A DNA stretch of 64,000 bases from Hyphomicrobiales bacterium (GCA_900473915.1 UCNG01000020.1:63221-127220); one strand, 5' to 3'. Positions 1-8,044 are shown, numbered from the stretch's first letter. Translations and numbers: made by a program. Notes: generated by a model not told the origin, from the letters alone.

Positions 1-295
1 CGGCGCGCACGCCCGGCTGGTCTGGCAGTTTTGCGATGCGGCTTTCGATCCAGCCTTCATGGCGATTGAGGAAACTCAGCACTTCGCGCTCGGGAAGTCC
101 GGGCGGAACCGTGACGCGCAATCCCTTGCCGCCGGTTTCGATGCGCAAGGTCAGCCGTTTGGCACGGGGATTTTCGAAAACGCGCAAGGGAAGTTCCCGC
201 CCAGCGACCGCGTGAATGCGTTCGCTGCGAACGGTTGTCGTCCCAGCGGATGCCCCTTTGCCGCTGATTTGCCGAAGAAAGGAAAGGCCCATCAT
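1..295 (-). CDS. M48-family (YgjP/DUF45-like) metallopeptidase, N-terminal part only
   Basis: Read on the minus strand, an open frame starts at tandem ATG codons (295 or 292) and runs off the left edge, giving about 98 residues beginning MMGLSFLRQISGKG. The segment RVFENPRAKRLTLRIETGG followed by LRVTVPPGLPEREVLSFLN resembles the N-terminal beta-rich part of YgjP-like zinc metallopeptidases (DUF45). The catalytic HExxH lies further downstream in this family and is outside the window, so function cannot be confirmed here. The upstream gene on the same strand is the DUF2852 gene, with a strong terminator between them, so this gene is probably transcribed separately. Confidence 0.65.
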   Translation of the reverse strand, partial: MMGLSFLRQISGKGASAGTTTVRSERIHAVAGRELPLRVFENPRAKRLTLRIETGGKGLRVTVPPGLPEREVLSFLNRHEGWIESRIAKLPDQPGVRA

Positions 296-346
296 TCAAG
301 AATAAGCGATTCGTTCAAAAAGCCAGAAAAATTTGCAGCTCAAAGC

Positions 347-374
347 AAAACGGCGCGGTTTGACCGCGCCGTTT
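347..374 (-). terminator. Rho-independent terminator after the DUF2852 gene
   Basis: AACGGCGCGG (349-358) pairs perfectly with CCGCGCCGTT (364-373) around a 5-nt loop. On the minus strand the stem is followed by a T-rich tract (TTTTGCTTT). It lies just past the stop of the 402-863 gene. Confidence 0.8.
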
Positions 375-401
375 CCAAGGTTTTCAGGGCGTTAGGGCAT
401 T

Positions 402-863
402 TCAAACATCGGTGATGTCGTTCTTGCCACCCTTGGCAGGCGTCTTCTTCGCGCTGGCACGGCGCTCGGCCATGAAGCGGTCGAATTCTTGCTTATCGCG
501 GGCACGGCGCAATTCTGCGGCATAGGCTTCGAATTCGGCGCGTGCTTCTTCAAGCTTGCGGCGTTCTTCGGCCAGTCGCTCCAGCTCGGCACGACGCCAC
601 TCATCAAAGGCCTCGTTGCCGGTGGTGCCGCCGAAGTTGAAGCTTTCGCCCTTGTGGCAGTTGCGGAACGAGCCAAACATGGAATCGGTTTTCTCGTTCA
701 CACCGCGCTTGAATCCTTCGAGGCGATCACCCCAGAGGATATAGGCGAGCATGGCAAGGCCAAGCGGCCAGAACAGGAAAAAGCCGAGCACCATCAGCGC
801 AATCGTGGCTGGCGTCCATGCCGGGCGGATCAATGCAGTATTGGTCATGGTCTGCTCCGTCAA
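402..863 (-). CDS. DUF2852 domain protein, small membrane protein
   Basis: Protein of 153 residues (start at 863; a second ATG at residue 6 is also possible). A single hydrophobic segment near residues 17-44 (IALMVLGFFLFWPLGLAMLAYILWG) is followed by a polar region rich in F, G and N. A long charged, coiled-coil-like helix then runs from about residue 88 to 135 (repeated RRAELERLAEERRKLEEARAEFE pattern), ending in a Lys-rich tail. This matches the DUF2852 family known mainly from Rhizobiales. Function is unknown; the membrane anchor plus cytoplasmic coiled coil suggests a structural or scaffolding role, which is inference. It stands alone between a terminator and the benE gene. Confidence 0.85.
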   Translation of the reverse strand: MTEQTMTNTALIRPAWTPATIALMVLGFFLFWPLGLAMLAYILWGDRLEGFKRGVNEKTDSMFGSFRNCHKGESFNFGGTTGNEAFDEWRRAELERLAEERRKLEEARAEFEAYAAELRRARDKQEFDRFMAERRASAKKTPAKGGKNDITDV

Positions 864-1043
864 AAAAAGCGCATGCCATCAAACCGTTCGACAATCGTTC
901 GGCTACATGCGCGAAACCAGGGCCAGCCAGCCCACCCATGCGGGCATTTCTTCTGGCGGCTTGATATCGACGTGGTGAGAAGATTGCGGCTTTTCAAGAA
1001 TGCAACCTGCGGATTCAGGCCATACGTCCCCTAACCAATGTGA

Positions 1044-2195
1044 TTAATTCGAAATTTTTTTGCGGAGATGCTCAAGAAAAGTGACGCAAAGTCCGGCTAT
1101 CAGCGCCCAGAAGGCGGAACCGATGCCGAAAAACGCCATGCCGGAGGCTGTCACCGCAAAGGTTATGGTCGCGGCAAGTCGCTCCTGTTCATCCTTCAGC
1201 GCCAGTGACATGGCGTTGATGAACGGGCCGGTCAGGGCAAGCCCGGCAACAAGGGCGATGAGCGTCACCGGCAATACGGCAAAGATTGCGACCAGTGACG
1301 CTCCGAAGAGGGCAAACACGACATAGATCGCAGCATAGACCGGCCCGGTCAGCCAGCGTTTGGCGTGATCCGGATGCGCGTCCGGGTTGGTGCAAAGTGC
1401 TGCCGAGATCGCGGCAAGATTGGTGGTGGATGCGCCAAAAGGAGCAGTCAACAGTGAAAACAGGCCGGTTACCCGCAGGCAGGCACTGGTAGGCGGCTCA
1501 TAGCCGGAAGCGCGCAGCACGGCGAAGCCCGGCAGGTTTTGCGACGCCATGGTCACCAGATAGAGCGGGACCGCAATACCGATCATCGCGCCCATGTGAA
1601 ACTGCGGCCAGATGAGGGTGAGCGTGGAAATTTCAGGCGCGGGCAGCGCGGGCGACCGCCCCGTGACCAGAGCAAAGACCATGCCGATGACCAGAACGGC
1701 AATGACGGCGAGCGACGGATTGAACAGGCGGATGATGAAGAACAGCGCCACCAGCGGCAGGACGAAAACCGGATCGCCGGGCACGGTCTTGGCGGCGGCA
1801 ATGACGAAACTGAGGAGCACACCCGCCAGCATGCCCGATGCGACGGAAGCCGGGATGCGTGAAACGAGCACCGACAACTGGCGGATCAGCCCGGTGGCGA
1901 CCAGTGCCAATGCAGTCACGATGAAAGCGCCGACCGCTTCCGGCATGGTGAAGCCGGCGCTGGCTCCGATCAGCGCCAGCCCCGGCGTGGACCAGGCGGC
2001 GATGATCGGCATCTTGTAGCGGATACTGAGCCATGCGGAGGAAGCGGCAATCGCGAGACAGATCGCCGTGACCCAGCTTGCGGTTTCAGCCTGCGTGGCG
2101 CCCAGCACTTGCGCTGCCGCAATGATGAGCGCCAGCGTGCCGCCGAAGCCGACAATGGCCGCAACCGCGGAGGAAGCGAAAACCGAAAACCGCAT
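1044..2195 (-). CDS. benE: BenE-family benzoate/H+ symporter-like inner-membrane transporter
   Basis: 383-residue, almost wholly hydrophobic protein with about 11-12 predicted transmembrane segments. The order of motifs is typical of BenE: an N-terminal Gly/Ala-rich helix, the IAAWSTPGLALIGAS segment near residues 64-78, and FGASTTNLAAISAALCTNPDAHPD near residues 250-275. Family members import benzoate or other aromatic acids by proton symport, but many BenE-like proteins in Rhizobiales are not linked to aromatic catabolism. No ben or cat genes are nearby, so the substrate is open. The start has a GGAG ribosome site. It lies 12 bp downstream of the alpha/beta hydrolase gene and is probably co-transcribed with it. 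Confidence 0.85.
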   Translation of the reverse strand: MRFSVFASSAVAAIVGFGGTLALIIAAAQVLGATQAETASWVTAICLAIAASSAWLSIRYKMPIIAAWSTPGLALIGASAGFTMPEAVGAFIVTALALVATGLIRQLSVLVSRIPASVASGMLAGVLLSFVIAAAKTVPGDPVFVLPLVALFFIIRLFNPSLAVIAVLVIGMVFALVTGRSPALPAPEISTLTLIWPQFHMGAMIGIAVPLYLVTMASQNLPGFAVLRASGYEPPTSACLRVTGLFSLLTAPFGASTTNLAAISAALCTNPDAHPDHAKRWLTGPVYAAIYVVFALFGASLVAIFAVLPVTLIALVAGLALTGPFINAMSLALKDEQERLAATITFAVTASGMAFFGIGSAFWALIAGLCVTFLEHLRKKISN

Positions 2196-2207
2196 GACTG
2201 TGCTCCG

Positions 2208-2987
2208 TTACGATTGTTCGCCGATGCGTTCCGCCAGACCGGACACGGTGCGGATCAGAAGATCGAGATCCTGCGGTCGCGACAGGCGATGGTCGCCGTC
2301 ACGCACCAGCGTCAGGGTCACGTCGTCGACCGGCAGATGCTCCACCAGTGTCAGCGCATGCCTGTAGGGAACATCCGGGTCCTGCATCCCTTGCAGGATG
2401 TGCACGGGACAGCCCGTCTCGATGATGCCTTTGAGAACCAGATTCTTTCGTCCGTCCTCGATCAAGGCGCGAGTGTAGATGTAGGGATTGGGCGAATATT
2501 CGGAGGGTTCTTCGAAATAGCCTTTTTCCTGAAGGTCGCTTTTCTGCGCTTCGGAAAGTGTCGGCTCCACAAGCACGGCGGTAAAATCGGGAGCAGGCGC
2601 GATCAGGACGATCCCGGCAGGCGGGTTGCCTTCCTTCATGAGCTCCTGCGCCATGCGCAGCGCAATCCAGCCGCCCATGGAGGACCCGACCAGAATCTGC
2701 GGACCTTTGGCAAATTTGCGATAAACGGCAAGGCTTTCGCTCAGCCAGCGCGAGATGGTGCCCTGATTGAAATCGCCGCCGGAGGAGCCGTGGCCGGAAT
2801 AATCGTAACGCAAGGCGCTGTGTCCGGTCTCAGCCGCCCATTCGTCGAGGACAACGGCTTTGGTGCCCAGCATGTCCGAACGATATCCGCCGAGCCAGAC
2901 GACGCCTGGTGCCTTGTCACCTGCCCTGTACCGCACGGCGATTTTTGCTCCATCCACGTCGATGAATTCCGGCCCCGCAACGCTCAT
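2208..2987 (-). CDS. ABHD10-like alpha/beta hydrolase
   Basis: The start is placed at 2987 because a clear GAGGAGA ribosome site precedes that ATG; a longer reading from 3137 has no such site. The 259-residue protein has an alpha/beta hydrolase fold. The nucleophile elbow GSSMGG gives Ser103, a likely acid is in QDPDVPY (Asp203/205), and the catalytic His is in DGDHRL (His233). The segment WLGGYRSDMLGTKA (residues 31-44) and YDYSGHGSSGGDF (61-73) are typical of ABHD10/palmitoyl-thioesterase-like serine hydrolases. It is probably a soluble carboxylesterase or thioesterase; the substrate is unknown. It leads a two-gene unit with benE and is divergent from infC. Confidence 0.85.
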   Translation of the reverse strand: MSVAGPEFIDVDGAKIAVRYRAGDKAPGVVWLGGYRSDMLGTKAVVLDEWAAETGHSALRYDYSGHGSSGGDFNQGTISRWLSESLAVYRKFAKGPQILVGSSMGGWIALRMAQELMKEGNPPAGIVLIAPAPDFTAVLVEPTLSEAQKSDLQEKGYFEEPSEYSPNPYIYTRALIEDGRKNLVLKGIIETGCPVHILQGMQDPDVPYRHALTLVEHLPVDDVTLTLVRDGDHRLSRPQDLDLLIRTVSGLAERIGEQS

Positions 2988-3286
2988 GTTAGATCTCCTC
3001 ATTTTCCGGGAACGTTTTGGCATGTTCGGAAAAGAGAGAAAACCCGCCATGTGAGGCGAGGCCCTTGAAATGACGGCAAATGTGACCGATATGCCGCTTG
3101 TTCGCCGCGAAATGATAATAAAAAGTACGTTTATCACGCGGGGGTGATTTTTCCTGTCAAAGATGCTATTGACTTCGCCGCCTGCTTGACGACATTTCCG
3201 CGATCAACTGCGGTTTGATCGGGGACATGCCGTCTGGCAGCAAGCATCCGACCGCATGAGACGTAACAATTCAGGAGATAACGACC

Positions 3287-3823
3287 ATTCGCCGACCCTT
3301 CAGAGCGACGCCGGTTCAGAAAGACGGACCGCGCTCCAACCGTGATATCCGGGTTCCCCGGGTTCAGCTTATCGATGCCGAAGGCCAGAACCATGGCGAC
3401 GTTTCCATTCAGGAAGCGCTGGCCATGGCGGAAGAAGCAGGTCTCGATCTCGTTGAGATCGTGCCGAATGCAGAGCCTCCGGTTTGCAAGATCGTCGACC
3501 TCGGCAAGCTGAAATATCAGAATCAGAAAAAGGCCGCCGAAGCGCGCAAGAAGCAGAAAACGGTTGAAATCAAGGAAATCAAGATGCGACCGAACATCGA
3601 CACCCATGATTATGAGGTGAAGATGAAGGCTGCTCTGCGTTTCTTTGAGGAAGGCGACAAGGTCAAGGTTACCTTGCGTTTCCGCGGACGCGAAATGGCG
3701 CATCAGGAACTTGGCATGAAGCTTTTGCAGCGCGTCAAGGAAGACACTGTTGAAATCGCCAAGGTCGAGTCCGAGCCGAAGCTTGAAGGCCGTCAGATGA
3801 TGATGGTTCTCGCTCCGCGCTGA
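3287..3823 (+). CDS. infC: Translation initiation factor IF-3, ATT start codon
   Basis: 178 residues if translation begins at ATT (3287-3289), which is preceded by AGGAG (3273-3277). The frame from this ATT supplies the conserved N-terminal segment ([17 protein letters not shown], then [11 protein letters not shown]); the first in-frame ATG, at 3425, would remove about 46 residues. The IF3 N-domain spans roughly residues 15-85 (including [20 protein letters not shown]) and the C-domain 90-175, ending [15 protein letters not shown]-3 binds the 30S subunit and discriminates against non-canonical initiation codons. The AUU start is therefore the classical basis of autoregulation known from enterobacterial infC. 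A terminator follows at once. Confidence 0.95.
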   Translation: MRRPFRATPVQKDGPRSNRDIRVPRVQLIDAEGQNHGDVSIQEALAMAEEAGLDLVEIVPNAEPPVCKIVDLGKLKYQNQKKAAEARKKQKTVEIKEIKMRPNIDTHDYEVKMKAALRFFEEGDKVKVTLRFRGREMAHQELGMKLLQRVKEDTVEIAKVESEPKLEGRQMMMVLAPR

Positions 3824-3842
3824 ACTTTGCGAAATGCCTTGG

Positions 3843-3868
3843 AAAAGCCGCCTTCGGGCGGCTTTTCA
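3843..3868 (+). terminator. Rho-independent terminator of infC
   Basis: AAAAGCCGCC pairs with GGCGGCTTTT around a TTCG tetraloop, followed by CATTT. It lies 20 bp after the infC stop codon. Confidence 0.9.
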
Positions 3869-3902
3869 TTTGCCCGGACAAACCTAGGATCATGGAAACA
3901 CA

Positions 3903-4517
3903 ATGAAGACTTTGGGCGAACTGGGGAAATATCAGCAGCGGCGGCGCCTCGCGATCGGTGCCGTAGTGGTGCTTCTGGTCGTGGCGCTGCTGTTCGTAGG
4001 CTCGCAGTCGACCGGGCATTTTCACGAATATATCGAGGCTTTCGGTCTCAGCCTGATCGTTGCCGCCATTATTGGCCGCATGTGGTGCACCCTCTATATC
4101 GGCGGACGCAAGAGCGCGGAAATCGTGCAGAGCGGTCCATATTCGGTCACGCGCAATCCGCTTTACGTCTTCAGCAGCATAGGTGCGATGGGTATCGGCG
4201 CGCAGACAGGCAGCCTCATCATCGCGATCACTTTCGGCGTGCTTTGCTATCTCGCTTTCTCGGTCGTCATCCGCACGGAAGAGAAGTTCCTGAAGCAGAA
4301 TTTCGGCAAGCCGTATGAAGCCTATTGCGCCAGCGTCCCGCGCTTCTTCCCGAAGCCTTCGCTGTTTCGTGACGACAAGGAACTGATCGTCCGTCCTGAC
4401 CGGCTTTACCGGACCTTCACGGATGGCCTGGTGTTTTTCGTCGCCTATCCGTTTTTCGAGTTCGTGGAATATTTGCAGGACACACAAGTTCTGCCGGTGC
4501 TCCTCCATCTTTATTGA
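3903..4517 (+). CDS. Isoprenylcysteine carboxyl methyltransferase (ICMT/PEMT)-like membrane protein
   Basis: 204-residue protein with several hydrophobic segments (about 18-35, 46-65, 93-125 and a C-terminal one). The family signature is GPYSVTRNPLYV (about residues 79-90), followed by RTEEKFLKQNFGKPYEAYC (about 128-146) and RFFP, as in the phospholipid methyltransferase/ICMT superfamily. These are integral-membrane SAM-dependent methyltransferases. The acceptor in bacteria is usually unknown, and prenylcysteine is unlikely. It stands between the infC terminator and rpmI and seems to be a single gene. Assignment to the superfamily is firm; the specific substrate is not known. Confidence 0.85.
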   Translation: MKTLGELGKYQQRRRLAIGAVVVLLVVALLFVGSQSTGHFHEYIEAFGLSLIVAAIIGRMWCTLYIGGRKSAEIVQSGPYSVTRNPLYVFSSIGAMGIGAQTGSLIIAITFGVLCYLAFSVVIRTEEKFLKQNFGKPYEAYCASVPRFFPKPSLFRDDKELIVRPDRLYRTFTDGLVFFVAYPFFEFVEYLQDTQVLPVLLHLY

Positions 4518-4697
4518 CGTTTAGATCGCGATTCAGCCCAATTCGGGCATTGCGTTTTGCGGCCTTTGAGCCTATAAGGCCGCGTTCGAACCGCCCGGCA
4601 GGGCATGCCGTGGCGGTTTCGTATGCTTTTCGGGCTTGGTCAGTCCGGAAGTGAAAACAGGGTTCCGGTCGGTTGCGGATACCGACGCCGCTTGAAG

Positions 4698-4737
4698 CAA
4701 GAGGCGTGGAGTGCCGCAGGCACGACGGGGACTAAAC
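4698..4737 (+). repeat. Single copy of a 40/41-bp hairpin repeat in the rpmI leader
   Basis: The sequence starts CAAGAGGCGTGGAGTGCC and ends GGGGACTAAAC, ending 14 bp before the rpmI ATG. It is the same unit that occurs three times ahead of pheS. Its core GTGCC-GCA-GGCAC is a hairpin whose T-A pair replaces the C-G pair of the pheS copies. Confidence 0.75.
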
Positions 4738-4751
4738 AAAGGAGTAGCAAA

Positions 4752-4952
4752 ATGCCCAAGATGAAGACCAAATCGGCCGCCAAGAAGCGGTTCAAGATCA
4801 CCGGCACCGGCAAAATCAAGGCCGCAGCTGCTGGTAAGCGTCATGGCATGATCAAGCGTTCGAACAAGTTCATTCGCGATGCACGCGGCACCATGGTTCT
4901 CGCCGATGCCGATGCAAAGATCGTGAAGCAGTTCCTGCCGAACGGCCTCTAA
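4752..4952 (+). CDS. rpmI: 50S ribosomal protein L35
   Basis: 66-residue, very basic protein with the L35 signature [18 protein letters not shown] at the N-terminus and [18 protein letters not shown] in the middle, the normal length for L35. An AAAGGAG ribosome site lies 8 bp upstream. rplT follows after 26 bp with its own AAGGAG site, so the two form the conserved rpmI-rplT operon. In gammaproteobacteria L20 represses this operon; no homologous pseudoknot could be confirmed by eye. The leader carries one copy of the hairpin repeat also found before pheS. Confidence 0.97.
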   Translation: MPKMKTKSAAKKRFKITGTGKIKAAAAGKRHGMIKRSNKFIRDARGTMVLADADAKIVKQFLPNGL

Positions 4953-4978
4953 GATTAGTCTGAGAAGGAGATCATAAC

Positions 4979-5383
4979 ATGGCACGCGTAAAACGCGGCG
5001 TTACCGCCCACGCAAAGCACAAGAAGGTTCTGGATCAGGCTGCTGGTTTCCGTGGCCGTCGCAAGAACACCATCCGCACCGCCAAGGCTGCAGTTGACCG
5101 TTCGAAGCAGTATGCTTACCGCGACCGCAAGAACCGCAAGCGCTCGTTCCGCGCTCTCTGGATCCAGCGCATCAACGCTGCTGTCCGTGAGCAGGGCCTG
5201 ACCTATGGCCGTTTCATTGACGGTCTGGCCAAGGCTGGCATCGAAATCGACCGCAAGGTTCTGTCCGACATCGCAATCCACGAACCGGATGCATTCGGTG
5301 CGCTGGTTGCTTCGGCAAAGAAGGCTCTTGAGTATCTCAAGAACACCGAGACGCCGAACGCTTTTGAAGGCGCTGTCCGCTAA
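4979..5383 (+). CDS. rplT: 50S ribosomal protein L20
   Basis: 134 residues, slightly longer than the roughly 117 residues common outside the alphaproteobacteria. It begins [18 protein letters not shown] and has the L20 core [20 protein letters not shown] and [20 protein letters not shown], the basic N-terminal extension that threads into 23S rRNA. The C-terminal globular part ends with a short alpha-proteobacterial tail. L20 is essential for early 50S assembly and often autoregulates. A strong terminator follows. Confidence 0.97.
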   Translation: MARVKRGVTAHAKHKKVLDQAAGFRGRRKNTIRTAKAAVDRSKQYAYRDRKNRKRSFRALWIQRINAAVREQGLTYGRFIDGLAKAGIEIDRKVLSDIAIHEPDAFGALVASAKKALEYLKNTETPNAFEGAVR

Positions 5384-5422
5384 GCCAGCCGCCTTTCCCA
5401 AGCAGTATCGATAATTTTGGGG

Positions 5423-5459
5423 ACCCGCGCTGGCTCGGCTGGCGCGGGTTTTCCTTTTT
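5423..5459 (+). terminator. Rho-independent terminator of rpmI-rplT
   Basis: ACCCGCGC (5423-5430) pairs with GCGCGGGT (5442-5449), followed by TTTTCCTTTTT. It lies 40 bp after the rplT stop. Confidence 0.88.
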
Positions 5460-5477
5460 GGGGAGTGCAAACCGGGC

Positions 5478-6320
5478 ATGAAGGATGAACCGGGCAAGCT
5501 GAGACTGGATCTGGATGCGGACGATCTCCGCAGCCTGCTGGTTCTGCTCGTCCAAAGCCAGGGCAAGCGCATTTCCAGCGCTGTCATTGGCGGTCATCGT
5601 GTCTGGATCAAACGCTATGATGCCGAAAGGCGTCCGCTCCCGAAGCGTCTGCACAGCCTGATTTCGCCGCTTCTTCCCTATCCCTTCCTGCGCAGCCCGA
5701 AAAATATCGGAGAAGCAGGCATGGGCGACCGCGAAGAGCGCAAGATGAGCGCCTTTATGCAGGCGGGCTTTCAGGTGCCAAGGATCGTCTACCGCCATGG
5801 AGCGGTGTTGGTTCTGAGCGATGTTGCACCGATCATTCAGGATCGGCTCGACCATCTGGGCCATGTTGATCCGCAAGCACATGACGCGCTTCTCATCCAT
5901 TGCGCGCGCGCGTTGGGCGAGGCGCATGCAGTCGGGCTTTGCCACGGGCGTCCGCACCCGCGCGATTTCTTCGAGAAGAACGGCGTAGCGGGTTTTCTCG
6001 ATTTCGAGGAGGAGCCGGAAACGGTCATGCCGCTTGCCGCCGCACAGGCGCGCGACGTCTGGCTTTTGTTCTTCCAGATTACCGCGCAGGCGCGGCTTGC
6101 AGAGACGCCGCAACAGGCATTTGCAGCTTACCGGGCGCTAGCCCCGGCAGCGGTGCTGCCGGAACTGGAGAAAATCGTCGGATTTTTCCGATTTACCATC
6201 GCGCCGCTGCGGCTGTTCCGCCGCATTTTTCTCGGCGGCGATGGAAGACGGCTTTTGCAGGCGATGGAATTTTTTGACGCAAATCTTGATGCATCTCACC
6301 AATCAGGTCAAAGAGAGTAA
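5478..6320 (+). CDS. Kinase-like (BUD32/LPS-kinase superfamily) protein of unknown substrate
   Basis: 280 residues. Protein-kinase-like elements occur in the expected order: RVWIKRY with a possible ATP-binding Lys45; EERKMSAFMQAGFQVPRIV (about 86-104), resembling helix C and the following strand; GRALG-like helix ending HAVGLCHGRPHPRDFF (about 150-165), at the catalytic-loop position; and FLDFEEEPE (173-181), at the DFG/DFE position. The usual HGDxHxxN catalytic loop reads HGRPHPRD, so the expected catalytic Asp is Arg158 and the Asn position is Asp163. It is either a divergent kinase or a pseudokinase. It sits between rplT and pheS with short spacing but after a terminator. No regulatory target is evident. 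Confidence 0.65.
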   Translation: MKDEPGKLRLDLDADDLRSLLVLLVQSQGKRISSAVIGGHRVWIKRYDAERRPLPKRLHSLISPLLPYPFLRSPKNIGEAGMGDREERKMSAFMQAGFQVPRIVYRHGAVLVLSDVAPIIQDRLDHLGHVDPQAHDALLIHCARALGEAHAVGLCHGRPHPRDFFEKNGVAGFLDFEEEPETVMPLAAAQARDVWLLFFQITAQARLAETPQQAFAAYRALAPAAVLPELEKIVGFFRFTIAPLRLFRRIFLGGDGRRLLQAMEFFDANLDASHQSGQRE

Positions 6321-6388
6321 CGAAAAAGCTTCTTTGGCTGCAAAGCGGAATTTTTTGGGGTGCCGCAGGCGCAACCGGCAACTGGAAA

Positions 6389-6511
6389 CAAGAGGCGTGG
6401 AGCGTCATAGGCGCGACAGGGATTTAAACCAAGAGGCGTGGAGCGCCGCAGGCGCGACAGGGATATGAACCAAGAGGCGTGGCGTGCCGCAGGCGCGACA
6501 GGGATTTAAAC
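6389..6511 (+). repeat. Three tandem 41-bp hairpin repeats forming the pheS leader
   Basis: Units are 6389-6429, 6430-6470 and 6471-6511, each starting CAAGAGGCGTGG and ending with an AGGGAT...AAC tail. Each holds a core hairpin of five pairs with a 3-nt loop: GCGTC-ATA-GGCGC, GCGCC-GCA-GGCGC and GTGCC-GCA-GGCGC. A degenerate fourth core (GTGCC-GCA-GGCGC) lies at about 6360-6372. The last unit ends one base before the pheS ATG and its AGGGA serves as the ribosome site. A related unit precedes rpmI. Confidence 0.85.
6465..6509 (+). other. Possible 14-codon leader ORF before pheS
   Basis: ATG at 6465 opens MNQEAWRAAGATGI and stops at TAA 6507-6509, three bases before the pheS ATG. The same AGGGAT motif that serves pheS precedes it. 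It contains no Phe, so it is not a classical pheST attenuator peptide. Its reading frame is conserved in the rpmI-leader repeat ([13 protein letters not shown]), which could reflect either coding or RNA-structure constraint. Confidence 0.25.
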
Positions 6512-6512
6512 A

Positions 6513-7622
6513 ATGAGTGATCTAGAACAACTCGAACGGCAGATTCTTGAAGACATTGCGGCGGCGGCTGACGAGCCGGCGATTGAAGCCGTCCGTGTCG
6601 CGGCCCTTGGCAAGAAGGGTTCTGTTTCGGAAAAGCTGAAGACGCTGGGCAGCATGACGCCTGAAGAACGTCAGGCGCAGGGACCGGCCATAAACGGTTT
6701 GAAAAACCGGGTTACCGAGGCGCTGACCGAGCGCAAGACCGAGCTGCGTCGTCAGGCGATTGCAGAGCGCCTTGAGCGCGAGAAGGTAGATGTAACGCTT
6801 CCTGTCCGCGAAAGTGCTGCATCGCGCGGCCGCATTCATCCGATTTCGCAGGTGATCGACGAGATCACGGCAATCTTCGCCGATATGGGGTTCTCGATTG
6901 CCGAAGGTCCGGATATCGAAACCGACTATTACAATTTCACGGCGCTGAATTTTCCTGAAGGCCATCCGGCGCGCGAGATGCACGACACGTTCTTCTTCAA
7001 TGCGGACGAGAAGGGCGAGCGCAAGCTTCTGCGCACCCATACCTCGCCGGTGCAGGTGCACACCATGGAGAAGTTCGCCGCCATCCGCGACAAGGAAGGC
7101 CGCGACGAGCCGATCCGCATTGTCATTCCGGGCAAGACGTACCGCATGGATTCCGATGCCACCCATTCGCCGATGTTCCATCAGGTCGAGGGTCTGGTTG
7201 TCGACAAGTCGGCCACTGTCGCCAACATGAAATGGGTGCTGGAAGAGTTCTGCAAGGCATTCTTCGAAGTGCCTTCGGTCAAGATGCGCATGCGCCCAAG
7301 CTTCTTCCCCTTCACCGAGCCATCGGTTGAAGTGGATATCCAGTGCGACCGTTCCGGCCCGCATGTGAAGTTCGGCGAAGGCAATGACTGGCTTGAAATT
7401 CTGGGCTGCGGCATGGTGCACCCCAATGTGCTGCGCGCTTCCGGCTACGACCCGGACGTCTATCAGGGCTTTGCCTGGGGCATGGGCATCGACCGCATTG
7501 CCATGCTGAAATATGGCATGCCTGATCTGCGCGCCTTCTTTGACGCCGATGTGCGCTGGATCGAGCACTACGGTTTCCGTCCGCTCGACATTCCGACGCT
7601 GTTCGGCGGTCTGAGTGCATGA
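6513..7622 (+). CDS. pheS: Phenylalanine-tRNA ligase alpha subunit
   Basis: 369 residues, typical of alpha2-beta2 PheRS. The N-terminal coiled coil (about 1-90) binds tRNA. The class II core includes [12 protein letters not shown] (motif 2 region, about 173-184), [20 protein letters not shown] (about 211-230), [10 protein letters not shown], and motif 3 in [20 protein letters not shown] (about 321-340). The enzyme charges tRNA-Phe in the cytoplasm with the PheT subunit. Translation starts directly after the last 41-bp repeat. The downstream ASCH gene overlaps its stop by four bases (ATGA), and pheT follows, so the three form one operon. Confidence 0.98.
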   Translation: MSDLEQLERQILEDIAAAADEPAIEAVRVAALGKKGSVSEKLKTLGSMTPEERQAQGPAINGLKNRVTEALTERKTELRRQAIAERLEREKVDVTLPVRESAASRGRIHPISQVIDEITAIFADMGFSIAEGPDIETDYYNFTALNFPEGHPAREMHDTFFFNADEKGERKLLRTHTSPVQVHTMEKFAAIRDKEGRDEPIRIVIPGKTYRMDSDATHSPMFHQVEGLVVDKSATVANMKWVLEEFCKAFFEVPSVKMRMRPSFFPFTEPSVEVDIQCDRSGPHVKFGEGNDWLEILGCGMVHPNVLRASGYDPDVYQGFAWGMGIDRIAMLKYGMPDLRAFFDADVRWIEHYGFRPLDIPTLFGGLSA

Positions 7623-8023
7623 CGCAACTGCCCGAACCTTATCGCGATGCCGTGACCTTCGCCTTTGGCGATTCGCCGGAACTTGCCGATGAGCTGCTTG
7701 CGCTGGTGCTGGCGGGCCGAAAGACCGCGACCTGTGCCGCGCTTGCCTCTTTCGGGGAAGACGGTGAGCCGATGCCGGTCATCGGTCGCCGCGATGTGGT
7801 TCTGGACGGTCAGGGTCGACCTGCTGCGGTGCTGGAAACCGTCGAACTGACGGTGCGCCGCTTTGATGAAGTTGATGCCGCATTTGCGGAAGATGAGGGG
7901 GAAGGTCCACTGGATGACTGGCGAAATGGACACGAAGCCTATTTTCGCCGCAACGGCGGCTTTTCTCCGGACATGAAATTGCTTTGCGAGCGCTTTCGCG
8001 TGGTCGAAGTGCTCAAACGCTGA
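7619..8023 (+). CDS. ASCH-domain protein inside the pheST operon
   Basis: 134 residues overlapping the pheS stop by ATGA, which implies translational coupling. ASCH-type features are the segment [23 protein letters not shown] (about residues 29-51), G-rich strands ([22 protein letters not shown]), and the C-terminal [35 protein letters not shown] domains have a PUA-like beta barrel expected to bind RNA or nucleotides; some relatives hydrolyse N4-acetylcytidine. Insertion between pheS and pheT suggests a link to tRNA or translation, but this is inference from context. Family assignment is good; function is unknown. Confidence 0.85.
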   Translation: MTQLPEPYRDAVTFAFGDSPELADELLALVLAGRKTATCAALASFGEDGEPMPVIGRRDVVLDGQGRPAAVLETVELTVRRFDEVDAAFAEDEGEGPLDDWRNGHEAYFRRNGGFSPDMKLLCERFRVVEVLKR

Positions 8024-8044
8024 AATTTAGGAAAGAACACGATC

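Noticed and set aside
6522-7568. A 348-codon minus-strand frame opposite pheS
   Set aside because: It mirrors pheS codons, lacks a ribosome site and recognisable domain, and is explained by GC-rich third positions.
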